Assembly: GCA_007116195.1 (NCBI GenBank)
Contig: SKIX01000216.1
Span: forward strand, 1 to 5,601
From: Marinospirillum sp.
Lineage (GTDB): Bacteria > Pseudomonadota > Gammaproteobacteria > Pseudomonadales > Halomonadaceae
Length of the DNA: 5,601 nt
Reading direction: 5' to 3'
Shown here piece by piece: positions 1-5,601 of the stretch (the stretch's first letter is position 1; each line of letters begins with the position of its first letter). Below the pieces are notes generated by a model, which saw only the letters and a list, made by a program, of their open reading frames with translations, did not search any database and was not told the DNA's origin. A program made the translations under genes and the position numbers.

Positions 1-1134
1 CTGCCCAGCCACCATCAACCAGGAGAGGTGCGGATTACTCTTGATCCTCTGCCTCGTACCCGGCTGGGGAAATTGCGTCGCCATAAATTAAAGGAGATGT
101 TTACGCGGCTGAATGAGCAGGATGAAGTATCTGAAGCAAAATCCGAACCGATCCAACCTGAAAGTATGGCACCCGAAGACCAGCAGTTGCTTTCAGACCC
201 CTCAGCCGAGCAAACCTGGCGGTATCTGGCCCAGCGGTTTCATGATGTTCGCCTAACCCCGGATAGTGGCTTGGCGCGGGATTTAAGAATTGACTCACTC
301 AGTTGGGTCGATTTAACCGTGGCCTTGCGTGAGCAGGCCGGAATAGAGCTGGATGATGCCGCTATCGCCCGAGTGGAAACAGTACGGGACCTGCTTAACG
401 AAGCCGCTGGGGCTGCCAGCACGGATGAAACCGGGAAGGATTTGCTCAGCTCGCTTGCACATGCAGAAACCCTGCTGGATGACGAACAAAAGGCGATGCT
501 GGAACCGCGTAGTCGATTGCAGCGGATGAGCGGAGTGGTTTTGCTGGGGGTGGCCAAAGTGATCAGTTATCTATTTATGGACTTAAAAGTAACGGGCAAG
601 TTGCCCGAGCAGGGCAGGTATCTGATTGCACCCCGGCATTTAAGCCTGTTGGACCCAGTGCTGTTGGCAAGTATTTTTGGTCGCCGTCAGCTGAAATCAA
701 TTTACTGGGCAGGCTGGACAGGCATTCTTTTTTCCGGTCCCTTAATGAGCGGGTTGAGCCGCTGCGCTCGTGTTCTGCCCATTGACCCAGGCTCAGCGCC
801 TCGGAGTAGCCTGGCTTTTGCTGCTATTAGCCTGGGGCGCGGCAATAGCCTGGCCTGGTTTCCTGAAGGCCAGCGCTCACCGGATGGCCAGTTGCAAGCC
901 TTCAAACCAGGGCTGGGTTTGGTGCTGCGTGCCCAGCCAGTACCGGTGATCCCCATCTGGATTGAGGGAACGCGCGAGGTACTCAAGCCAGGGAGCAGAA
1001 TACCCAAGCGCAAAAAGGTGAGCGTCGTGATCGGTGACCCCATCGAAACGGAACAACTCAAGGGTGACGAACAGCAAATTGCCCAGCTTGTTCAGGACAA
1101 GGTAGCGGCACTTAAACAAGCACAAGGTTCATAG
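1..1134 (+). CDS. AMP-forming acyl ligase / acyl carrier / PlsC acyltransferase fusion, C-terminal part (5' partial)
   Basis: The reading frame is open to the left edge, so a GTG at 28 is only an internal codon and the true start lies outside the window. Codons 1-100 encode the end of an AMP-binding (ANL family) ligase: the PRTRLGKLRR stretch matches the terminal A10 motif, whose catalytic Lys is at 70-72. A variable linker follows, then an acyl-carrier domain (about 205-405) with the phosphopantetheine attachment motif DSL, Ser at 295-297. From about 540 to the stop is a PlsC-type glycerolipid acyltransferase. It has the HX4D catalytic motif (His 637-639, as HLSLLD), the substrate-binding FPEGQRS motif (859-879) and a VPVIPIWIEG block. 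By family knowledge such a protein would activate a fatty acid with ATP, carry it on the built-in ACP and transfer it to a lysolipid at the inner membrane face. E. coli Aas combines the acyltransferase and ligase in the opposite order. The acceptor lipid is not evident. No downstream partner gene is visible. Confidence 0.88.
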   Translation: MPSHHQPGEVRITLDPLPRTRLGKLRRHKLKEMFTRLNEQDEVSEAKSEPIQPESMAPEDQQLLSDPSAEQTWRYLAQRFHDVRLTPDSGLARDLRIDSLSWVDLTVALREQAGIELDDAAIARVETVRDLLNEAAGAASTDETGKDLLSSLAHAETLLDDEQKAMLEPRSRLQRMSGVVLLGVAKVISYLFMDLKVTGKLPEQGRYLIAPRHLSLLDPVLLASIFGRRQLKSIYWAGWTGILFSGPLMSGLSRCARVLPIDPGSAPRSSLAFAAISLGRGNSLAWFPEGQRSPDGQLQAFKPGLGLVLRAQPVPVIPIWIEGTREVLKPGSRIPKRKKVSVVIGDPIETEQLKGDEQQIAQLVQDKVAALKQAQGS

Positions 1135-1163
1135 TCTAATTAGTCGACCCTGCAAAACAATAA

Positions 1164-1185
1164 AACCAATTTAGATCAATTGGTT
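1164..1185. terminator. AT-rich hairpin after the acyltransferase gene, possible weak terminator
   Basis: AACCAATT and AATTGGTT form a perfect 8-bp stem around the 6-base loop TAGATC, starting 29 bases after the stop codon at 1132-1134. The stem is AT-rich and no run of T follows it on the + strand, so factor-independent termination would be weak at best. Position is the main support. Confidence 0.3.
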
Positions 1186-1255
1186 AAGGCAATTTCCTGG
1201 CATCATCTCCTGACCAAATCCAGCCTTTTCTTCCAAAAACCACGAGAAATCGCCC

Positions 1256-1704
1256 ATGTTTCGTCCAGATTCACGCCAAAAGCCTCAGAAAGACCTTCTG
1301 GAAATCTATCTGGAAGACATCATGGATTCTTGGTATGAGCTGGTGACTCTGTGCAAGCGAATCGACTGGTCAGCCTGTGAAGATTATTACGGCCCGATGT
1401 ATGCTTCCAATTCAGGTCGTCCTGCCATGCCGGTTCGCTTGCAGGTCGGCCTTCAGCTGCTCAAGCACATCTACGGGCTGTCGGATCTGGAAGCACTGAA
1501 GCGCTGGATTGAAACCCCCTATTGGCTGCACTTCTGCGGTGAAATCTCCTTTCAACATCGTCTGCCCATGGATGAAACCACGATGCTGTGTTTTCGTCAG
1601 CGGATTGGAGGAAGGGGCTCGTGAGCTCCTGAAAATGACCATCAAACTGGCGGAAGAAACCGGCACGATGGCTCCGGAAAGCTTTAAGGTTGTGGTGGCT
1701 GATA
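1256..1704 (+). pseudogene. IS5-family transposase remnant (frameshifted, 3' part missing)
   Basis: The first 118 codons or so give a typical IS5-family N-terminal region (DUF772-like). It has the recognisable blocks RPAMPVRLQVGLQLLKH, GLSDLEALKRWIETPYW, FCGE..FQH.LP and FRQRIG. After RIG (1601-1609) the frame runs into TGA at 1622-1624. The homologous continuation EEGARELLKMTIKLAEETG is found in the next frame from 1608. The two segments overlap by two bases, as expected from loss of one GA from GGAGAGGAAG. The second segment ends in ESFKVVVAD. In this family that Asp begins the vDTTv motif and is the first residue of the DDE triad, and homology stops right after it (1704). The two later catalytic residues and more than half of the usual length are gone, so the gene cannot make an active transposase. 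Upstream bases from about 1190 may be the element's 5' leader; I cannot define its terminal inverted repeat. Confidence 0.88.
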
Positions 1705-1745
1705 TGTAGTGGCAAACTAAATCTGGCCACCTGATTAGAGGTGCA
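1705..1745. mobile_element. Possible terminal remnant of an IS3-family element
   Basis: IS5 homology ends at 1704, and at 1705 a stretch beginning TGTAGTGGCAAACT, followed by AATCTGGCCACCTGATTAGAG, takes over. IS3-family ends commonly start with TG and contain a block of the form AATCTGGACAC followed by TTAAG-like bases, and the match in layout is good. I see no IS3 orfA or orfB and no inverted copy downstream in the window. If correct, this is a solo end left after an insertion into the IS5 copy and a later deletion. The identification rests on remembered terminus patterns, not on a search. Confidence 0.35.
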
Positions 1746-1755
1746 ATCATGCACC
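1740..1755. repeat. Short perfect hairpin upstream of the C39-like gene
   Basis: GGTGCA and TGCACC pair perfectly around the 4-base loop ATCA, 36 bases before the GTG start of the peptidase gene. It lies at the junction between mobile-element remnants and the intact gene. It could be a structure in the 5' leader or an operator-like site; no T run follows, so it is not a clear terminator. Confidence 0.35.
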
Positions 1756-1791
1756 AAGCGACCTTAGGGTTACACGGCGGGGGAGTTAAAG

Positions 1792-2220
1792 GTGCTAAAG
1801 CCAGTAGTACAGGAAGAAATATCAGGATGCGGAATTGCGTCTGTTGCCAACATTCTTGGCAAAACCTATTCGGAAATGAAGGCAGCGGCAAATGCCATGG
1901 GTATTTATGCTGAGGATAAAGCGCTTTGGTCTGATACCCAGTATGTAAGGAGGATGTTGTCCTTAGCTGGGGTTGAAACATCTTCCGATGAAATTCCTTT
2001 TGAATCTTGGAATGCATTGCCTGATTTGGCATTGCTGTCGATTAAGCATTATCAAGAAGATGGTCAAAATTTCTGGCATTGGGTTGTTTTTAAGCGTGTC
2101 GGTGGTGAAAGCTTTGTGCTGGATTCGGCAAGTTACCTGCAATCTAATATTCGAACAAATTTTAATGAAATGCAGCCCAAGTGGTTTAGCGAGGTCAAGC
2201 AGGCATCACTAGGCCATTAA
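1792..2220 (+). CDS. Stand-alone C39-like cysteine peptidase domain protein
   Basis: This is a 142-residue protein with the hallmarks of a papain-like C39 peptidase domain. A Gln (Q7) lies six residues before the Cys in SGCGIAS (C13), a His sits in FWHWVVF (H96) and an Asp in VLDSAS (D111). These would be the oxyanion Gln and the Cys-His-Asp triad. All four are present, so it may be catalytically active. No signal peptide or membrane segment is visible, so it is probably cytoplasmic. It lacks the ABC-transporter domains that accompany C39 in bacteriocin exporters. The GTG start is chosen because GGGAG at 1781-1785 sits six bases upstream and the first conserved residue (Q7) follows closely. 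The gene is 36 bases before the small membrane-peptide gene, on the same strand, and just after IS remnants. Its substrate is unknown. I recall similar free-standing proteins annotated only as hypothetical, but could not check. Domain assignment is fairly secure, biological role is not. Confidence 0.72.
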   Translation: MLKPVVQEEISGCGIASVANILGKTYSEMKAAANAMGIYAEDKALWSDTQYVRRMLSLAGVETSSDEIPFESWNALPDLALLSIKHYQEDGQNFWHWVVFKRVGGESFVLDSASYLQSNIRTNFNEMQPKWFSEVKQASLGH

Positions 2221-2256
2221 GTGGGTTGTCTAGGCCTTCAACCCTAAGAGGAAGTA

Positions 2257-2400
2257 GTGCATAACACGAAAAAAGTGATACTCGCGTTTTTGGCCATGGT
2301 CATCGCGCCTCTAGCTTCTGCTAATGCTGGTATACCCATGCTATTTTTAGCTATGCCGGCTTTTTTGCTTTCACTGGTGCCGATTATTGTCAATGAATAA
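2257..2400 (+). CDS. Small secreted or membrane peptide, 47 residues, function unknown
   Basis: A GTG-started frame encodes 47 residues. It begins MHNTKKVILAFLAM, a basic N-terminus followed by a hydrophobic core, and continues to PLASANAG, a plausible signal-peptidase site after ANA. After it comes a second hydrophobic stretch, IPMLFLAMPAFLLSLVPIIV, and the chain ends VNE. A purine-rich AAGAGGA at 2246-2252 lies four to five bases before the GTG, a good ribosome binding site that decides the start. It follows the C39-like gene by 36 bases on the same strand and is probably co-transcribed with it. The chain may be truncated: a compatible hydrophobic continuation is present in another frame just downstream, described separately. 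I do not recognise a named family with confidence. A free-standing short membrane peptide is the alternative to a broken longer gene. Confidence 0.55.
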   Translation: MHNTKKVILAFLAMVIAPLASANAGIPMLFLAMPAFLLSLVPIIVNE

Positions 2401-2521
2401 AGCCTTATCGCCCTTAGACATCAAACGCAAGGCTAGGAATGCGAACCTAATAACCTACACTTTGCTAACAGCCTGGCCTTTAGGTCTTTGAGTGGTTGCT
2501 GGTGCTTCGATTCTGAATTAA
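2393..2521 (+). pseudogene. Out-of-frame continuation of the small membrane-peptide gene
   Basis: Frame 2 carries ATG at 2393, overlapping the stop of the preceding gene (2398-2400), and reads NKALSPLDIKRKARNANLIT, then YTLLTAWPLGL, up to TGA at 2489-2491. In the same frame beyond that stop it reads VVAGASILN and ends at TAA 2519-2521. Read through, this makes a basic loop followed by a second membrane helix, which would complete a two-helix membrane protein of about 87 residues when joined to the upstream frame. The simplest reading is a gene broken by one frameshift near 2393-2400 and one nonsense codon. The alternative is a separate 32-residue coupled ORF starting at 2393, which has no independent ribosome binding site that I can see. 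The call rests on hydrophobicity and frame geometry only. Confidence 0.35.
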
Positions 2522-2570
2522 GGATGCGTGTTACAATTCGCTAGAACAGCAGCAAGCATTTTTTAAATGC

Positions 2571-2590
2571 GTACAAATTTGTGTACAAAT
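2571..2590. promoter_or_regulatory. Overlapping direct and inverted repeats upstream of prfC
   Basis: GTACAAAT occurs at 2571-2578 and again at 2583-2590. Between and across them are the perfect palindrome ACAAATTTGT (2573-2582) and the inverted repeat ATTTGT-GT-ACAAAT (2577-2590). The block ends 16 bases before the prfC start, where it would lie in the promoter downstream region or the 5' leader. Such stacked symmetry suits a dimeric repressor site, but AT-rich DNA can produce it by chance. I do not recognise a known operator and found no convincing -35/-10 pair; TTACAA at 2531-2536 lacks a good -10 partner. Confidence 0.35.
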
Positions 2591-2606
2591 AGAGAACTTT
2601 ACTACC

Positions 2607-4193
2607 ATGGCATCATCGCAAATCTCAGAGCAGACAAGCATTAGAAGGACTTTTGCTATCATTTCTCACCCCGATGCGGGTAAAACAACAATGACTGAAA
2701 AGCTATTGTTGTTGGGGCAGCTTATTCAAACGGCAGGCAGTGTAAAAGGCAAGAAAAGCGATAAGCATGCCACTTCAGATTGGATGACGATGGAGCAGGA
2801 TCGGGGGATTTCAATTACCTCTTCGGTGATGCAGTTTCCTTTTCACCAACGCATTGTTAATTTGCTGGATACTCCGGGCCACGAGGATTTTTCTGAGGAT
2901 ACTTATCGCACGCTGACTGCGGTGGACTCAGCGCTTATGGTGGTTGATGGTGCTAAAGGGGTTGAAGACCGTACTATTAAATTAATGGATGTCTGCCGCT
3001 TGCGGGATACACCTATTTTTTCTTTTGTGAACAAGTTGGATAGGGATATTCGTGACCCTATTGAGCTGCTGGATGAAATCGAAGAAGTTTTGAAGATCAA
3101 AGCTGCGCCGATTAACTGGCCTTTGGGTTCCGGCTCTTTATTTAAAGGGGTTTACAACCTGTATAAGGATGAGATTCATGTGTTCACGCCAGGTCAGGGC
3201 CAGGTTCTTCCAGCGGATGAGCGCATTCAAGGTTTGGACTCTGAGGAGGCCCGAGCTTTTTTAGGTGATGACTATGAGCAGTTTGTTGAAGAGTTAGAGC
3301 TGGTTCAAGGGGCTACTCATGCCTGGGATCAAGACGCTTTTTTACAAGGGCACTTGACCCCTGTTTATTTTGGTACGGCTTTAGGTAATTTTGGGGTTAG
3401 AGAGATGCTGACGGATTTTGTGGAATGGGCACCTTCACCTCAGCAAAGGCCTACAGAAACACGCGTGGTCGCGGCAGATGAACCCAAGTTTTCAGGGTTT
3501 GTATTCAAAATACAAGCGAATATGGACCCTAAGCATCGTGATCGTATTGCCTTTATGCGAATCTGTTCTGGCAAGTATAGTCGGGGTTTAAAAATGCGAC
3601 ATTGCCGCTTAGGCAAGGATGTTCGTATTGCCGATGCTGTGAACTTTATGGCAGGTGAGCGTGAGCTTTTAGAGGAAGCCTGGTCTGGCGATATTATTGG
3701 CTTGCATAACCACGGCACTATCCAAATTGGTGACACCTTTACTGAGGGTGAAGAGTTAAAGTTTACTGGCATTCCTCATTTTGCTCCGGAGCTGTTCAAG
3801 CTGGTACGGCCTAAAGACCCATTGAAAATGAAGCAGCTGCAAAAAGGCTTGCAGCAGTTATCTGAAGAAGGTGCAGTGCAGTTGTTTCAGCCGTTTAAAA
3901 ATAATAATTTGGTTTTAGGTGCAGTTGGGCAGTTGCAGTTTGAAGTGGTGATGTTTCGGTTAAAAGATGAGTATAAGGTGGATTGTTTGTATGAGCCTGT
4001 TAGTGTACAAACAGCCCGTTGGGTTGATAGCAAAGATGCTAAAAAGCTGGAAGAGTTTCGCCGTAAGTCAGAGGATAATCTTGCTCGGGATGGTGCGGGT
4101 CTTCTTACTTATTTGGCACCAACCCGAGTAAACCTGCAGTTAGCGCAAGAGCGCTACCCTGAGATAGAGTTCTATGCAACTCGCGAGCATTAG
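2607..4193 (+). CDS. prfC: Peptide chain release factor 3 (RF3)
   Basis: This encodes the class II release factor, a translational GTPase that frees RF1 or RF2 from the ribosome after peptide release. The 528 residues match the usual length (E. coli RF3 is 529). The GTPase motifs are all present: G1 SHPDAGKTT (residues 20-28), the switch I segment RGISITSS (66-73), G3 DTPGH (88-92), G4 NKLD (142-145) and the G5-like SGS near 176. EF-G-like beta-barrel domain II follows, and then the RF3-specific C-terminal domain, with [11 protein letters not shown] recognisable as conserved. ATG 2607 is the only reasonable start because G1 begins 19 codons later and no in-frame start lies close upstream. Its ribosome binding site is weak (AGAGA at 2591-2595, about 11 bases away). 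The stop overlaps the stop of the convergent regulator gene by four bases. It is intact, with no sign of disruption despite the IS scar upstream. Confidence 0.98.
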   Translation: MASSQISEQTSIRRTFAIISHPDAGKTTMTEKLLLLGQLIQTAGSVKGKKSDKHATSDWMTMEQDRGISITSSVMQFPFHQRIVNLLDTPGHEDFSEDTYRTLTAVDSALMVVDGAKGVEDRTIKLMDVCRLRDTPIFSFVNKLDRDIRDPIELLDEIEEVLKIKAAPINWPLGSGSLFKGVYNLYKDEIHVFTPGQGQVLPADERIQGLDSEEARAFLGDDYEQFVEELELVQGATHAWDQDAFLQGHLTPVYFGTALGNFGVREMLTDFVEWAPSPQQRPTETRVVAADEPKFSGFVFKIQANMDPKHRDRIAFMRICSGKYSRGLKMRHCRLGKDVRIADAVNFMAGERELLEEAWSGDIIGLHNHGTIQIGDTFTEGEELKFTGIPHFAPELFKLVRPKDPLKMKQLQKGLQQLSEEGAVQLFQPFKNNNLVLGAVGQLQFEVVMFRLKDEYKVDCLYEPVSVQTARWVDSKDAKKLEEFRRKSEDNLARDGAGLLTYLAPTRVNLQLAQERYPEIEFYATREH

Positions 4194-4870
4194 ATCGCAC
4201 GCTCCCGTTGCCAGCCTTGAGCCGGCTGGCGACTCTGTTTATCTTGAGTAAAACGCTGGCCGCTAGGAAGCAATAACTCCAGCTGTTTGCCATCTACTTC
4301 CAGGCAAGCGCGGCCCAAGCCTTCTGCTGGTGCTTGGTCGAGAAGCTTGCTGCTGATGCGATAGACGAGGTTACCTTTTGCCAGATGAAAGGGGATCCAA
4401 AGGCTATCCATCCAGCGGTAGCCGGAAAAAAGTGTCGGCGTTGGTAAGCTAAACTTGGCCCAGCTGATACCTTCATCAAAAGCACCTGCATCCTGCATCC
4501 ATTGATACAGATTGGCCGTTGTTTCATTGAGCAGGGGTAAGTAGGTGGCTCCAATCAGTTCTTCACGGCTACGGCAGCCATTAACTGCAAGTGCAGTTTC
4601 AGAGGCGGCATGTACTTTAAGCTGGCAGTCCAAAATAATCGAAAAGTGTAAGTCTTTGTTAACGCTAGTTAGTAGAGGCTCATCCATCTCGATTAGAGGC
4701 GCAGCTAGCGTCTTTTCGAGTTCTTTGCGATACCTTGCAGAGGGTGTGATATGACCGCGCTCCCAGCGAGATACGGCACCCTGGTCAATATTAAGGAGGT
4801 CAGCCAGTTGCTGTTGAGTCAGGTTTTTGGCACGTCTTAAGCGCTTGATACGCTCTCCTAAGTCGCTCAT
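4190..4870 (-). CDS. XRE-family transcriptional regulator with C-terminal PAS-like domain
   Basis: The 226-residue protein begins with a Cro/CI-type helix-turn-helix (residues 7-60). The core [11 protein letters not shown] (17-27) and [12 protein letters not shown] (28-39) are classical for this family and bind DNA as a dimer. From about 72 to 175 the chain has PAS-like character: a [15 protein letters not shown] strand-turn, then [20 protein letters not shown], which resembles the helical part of PAS domains where the sensor pocket forms. A polar tail follows. It is therefore probably a cytoplasmic regulator with a small-molecule or redox sensing module; the ligand is unknown. ATG at 4868-4870 has a strong ribosome binding site (GAGGTGA read on the minus strand, 4874-4880). 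The gene is tail-to-tail with prfC and lies 144 bases downstream of the asparaginase gene on the same strand. It may be autoregulated through palindromes in that gap, and could be separately promoted from there. Confidence 0.85.
   Translation of the reverse strand: MSDLGERIKRLRRAKNLTQQQLADLLNIDQGAVSRWERGHITPSARYRKELEKTLAAPLIEMDEPLLTSVNKDLHFSIILDCQLKVHAASETALAVNGCRSREELIGATYLPLLNETTANLYQWMQDAGAFDEGISWAKFSLPTPTLFSGYRWMDSLWIPFHLAKGNLVYRISSKLLDQAPAEGLGRACLEVDGKQLELLLPSGQRFTQDKQSRQPAQGWQRERAI
4210..4230. terminator. GC-rich hairpin just past prfC, inside the convergent regulator gene
   Basis: GCCAGCC (4210-4216) and GGCTGGC (4224-4230) form a perfect 7-bp GC-rich stem with a 7-base loop, 16 bases after the prfC stop. 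It is followed by GACTCTGTTTATC, which has only a short T run, so it is at best a partial terminator. It also lies in the last codons of the regulator on the other strand, so it may serve prfC transcript ends while being read through as coding sequence. Confidence 0.45.
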
Positions 4871-4881
4871 TGTTCACCTCG

Positions 4882-4891
4882 GCTAGCTAGC
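4882..4891. promoter_or_regulatory. Perfect palindrome GCTAGCTAGC next to the regulator's ribosome binding site
   Basis: A 10-bp perfect palindrome lies one base beyond the ribosome binding site of the XRE regulator in its 5' leader. Its location would let a bound dimer block initiation or transcription. It is a candidate operator only; a 10-bp palindrome can be coincidental. Confidence 0.3.
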
Positions 4892-4924
4892 AAATTTTAG
4901 AAGTTTGTATTTATGTTATTCATT

Positions 4925-4952
4925 GTATGCTAGTTAACTAAAAATCGCATAC
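4925..4952. promoter_or_regulatory. Palindrome and flanking inverted repeat upstream of the XRE regulator
   Basis: TAGTTAACTA (4931-4940) is a perfect 10-bp palindrome. It is preceded by GTATGC (4925-4930) and followed at 4947-4952 by the inverted copy GCATAC. On the minus strand the bases GCATACAAT (4921-4929) include a TACAAT that could be a -10 element for the regulator, though the expected -35 is poor. A dyad overlapping a possible -10 is what an autoregulating Cro/CI-type repressor would use. The symmetry is seen; the function is inferred. Confidence 0.4.
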
Positions 4953-5014
4953 CTAATATCAGTGAATTGTTATTAAGCGTGACGAAGTTCACAGTTAGAC
5001 AGGTGTTTCAGTGG

Positions 5015-5601
5015 CTAATCGGAAAACATGCAAGCCTGTTGCCAAAGACTAGGCAGCTGCTGGGGGCTTAGGTGCTGGCATTGAACCAGTGCAAGCAGCC
5101 AGGTTAAAGAGGTTTGAGCATTTTCGGGGGTCGATTGGTCGAGTAATAGTACACCAGCATCTAAAGCAGCCTGACTGGCAGCATATTGTGGTTTGACGCC
5201 TCCTGACCAGCACTGGCTGATCAAGCCAACGAGCTTATTTTGCTGTTTAACCTCATCAAAAAAAGTAGTTAGCTTGGGTGTGGTGCCACTGCCATACCCT
5301 TCCAAAATGAGCGCGTCACTGGCAGTAAGGATTTGAATGAGCGGCTTTTCAGCCACGCCTGGAAATAAAGCCAAACGAAAGATGTTGGCTTGGAAGCTGC
5401 TCGCCAGCTGGTTTAACTCAGTACTAGTTAACCTGGGTAAATGGCTTAAAGGATGCCTGTAGGCAGCTGAGTTGAGAGGGTCTGGTGTTAATGAATTTGA
5501 GGCCTGGGGTCGATTGGATGCAAAGGCTTGAAGTGCTTGGCTGTCTTGCTTGCGCGTGCTGCGTGGATCGAACAAGGTTTGATTGAAGCTCAAGTAAACA
5601 C
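5015..5601 (-). CDS. L-asparaginase (type I-like), middle and C-terminal part (5' end outside window)
   Basis: The frame runs on the minus strand from beyond the right edge to TAG at 5015-5017; a TTG at 5591-5593 is internal and not a start. About 194 codons are visible. They match the second half of bacterial asparaginases, which hydrolyse L-asparagine to aspartate and ammonia. The first visible block, NQTLFDPRSTRKQDSQALQA, corresponds to the family's conserved F..L.RgnRttK..a..F segment. It is followed by the small C-terminal domain with RLALFPGV, ILEGYGSGTTP, LVGLISQCW and YAASQAALDAGV, as in cytoplasmic type I enzymes. The catalytic Thr motifs (TGGTI and TDT) would be in the missing N-terminal half, so activity cannot be judged here. 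The insert after TRK is divergent from the familiar SPNFPPL stretch. The XRE regulator follows 144 bases downstream. A diverged asparaginase-domain protein with another amide substrate is possible. Confidence 0.85.
   Translation of the reverse strand, partial: VYLSFNQTLFDPRSTRKQDSQALQAFASNRPQASNSLTPDPLNSAAYRHPLSHLPRLTSTELNQLASSFQANIFRLALFPGVAEKPLIQILTASDALILEGYGSGTTPKLTTFFDEVKQQNKLVGLISQCWSGGVKPQYAASQAALDAGVLLLDQSTPENAQTSLTWLLALVQCQHLSPQQLPSLWQQACMFSD

Noticed and set aside
28..30. GTG at 28 as the start of the acyltransferase gene
   Set aside because: The frame is open to the left edge and the first codons encode the conserved end of an AMP-forming ligase, so the codon is internal.
807..853. 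Three copies of TAGCCTGG at 807, 828 and 846
   Set aside because: They fall in one reading frame as repeated Ser-Leu codons in the acyltransferase, with uneven spacing (21 and 18), so protein composition and codon choice explain them.
1601..1624. Programmed frameshifting in the IS5-family transposase
   Set aside because: The frame change needed is +1 or -2 and no slippery A/G heptamer is present. The gene is also cut at the first catalytic Asp, so decay explains it better.
1412..2032. 206-codon minus-strand open frame
   Set aside because: It spans the opposite strand of an IS remnant and of a well-supported C39-like gene, crossing the element junction. Its protein is low in recognisable motifs, so it is a shadow frame.
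2401..2434. AGCCTT and AAGGCT inverted repeat after the small membrane gene as a terminator
   Set aside because: The loop is 22 bases, the stem only 6 bp and no T run follows; it also overlaps the apparent coding continuation.
1792..2521. CRISPR array or toxin-antitoxin module in the accessory region
   Set aside because: No regularly spaced repeats are present, and neither small gene has a recognisable toxin or antitoxin motif.
5591..5593. TTG at 5591-5593 (minus strand) as the start of the asparaginase gene
   Set aside because: The frame continues to the right edge, and the first residues already lie in the middle of the asparaginase family alignment, without the catalytic Thr motifs.

Overview
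The window looks like a piece of a gammaproteobacterial chromosome. The release factor 3 gene is full length and close to the enterobacterial form, and the other recognisable genes (a fused fatty-acyl ligase/ACP/PlsC enzyme, an XRE regulator with a PAS-like domain, an L-asparaginase) fit that group. I cannot name genus or species from sequence alone.

Left part (1-1134, + strand): the 3' portion of a large lipid-metabolism gene, open at the window edge. What remains is the end of an AMP-forming acyl ligase, then an acyl-carrier domain, then a PlsC-type acyltransferase. Middle part (about 1190-2606): an accessory scar. It holds an IS5-family transposase remnant with a frameshift, broken at its first catalytic Asp, and directly abutting a short stretch that resembles an IS3-family terminus. 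This is followed by an apparently intact stand-alone C39-like cysteine peptidase gene (GTG start, good ribosome binding site) and a very small gene for a secreted or membrane peptide. The small gene seems to continue, out of frame and past one stop, into a second hydrophobic segment.

Right part (2607-5601): prfC, encoding release factor 3, ends in a 4-bp tail-to-tail overlap with a minus-strand XRE/PAS-like regulator. Upstream of that regulator on the same strand lies the C-terminal part of an asparaginase gene that runs off the right edge. The gap between asparaginase and regulator holds palindromes that could be operator sites.

prfC is housekeeping, and the ligase/ACP/PlsC enzyme probably takes part in acyl activation and transfer to lipid. 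The region between them is a mobile-element graveyard carrying the least characterised genes of the window. The possible novelty here is the peptidase plus small membrane peptide pair; its function is unknown and I do not assign one.
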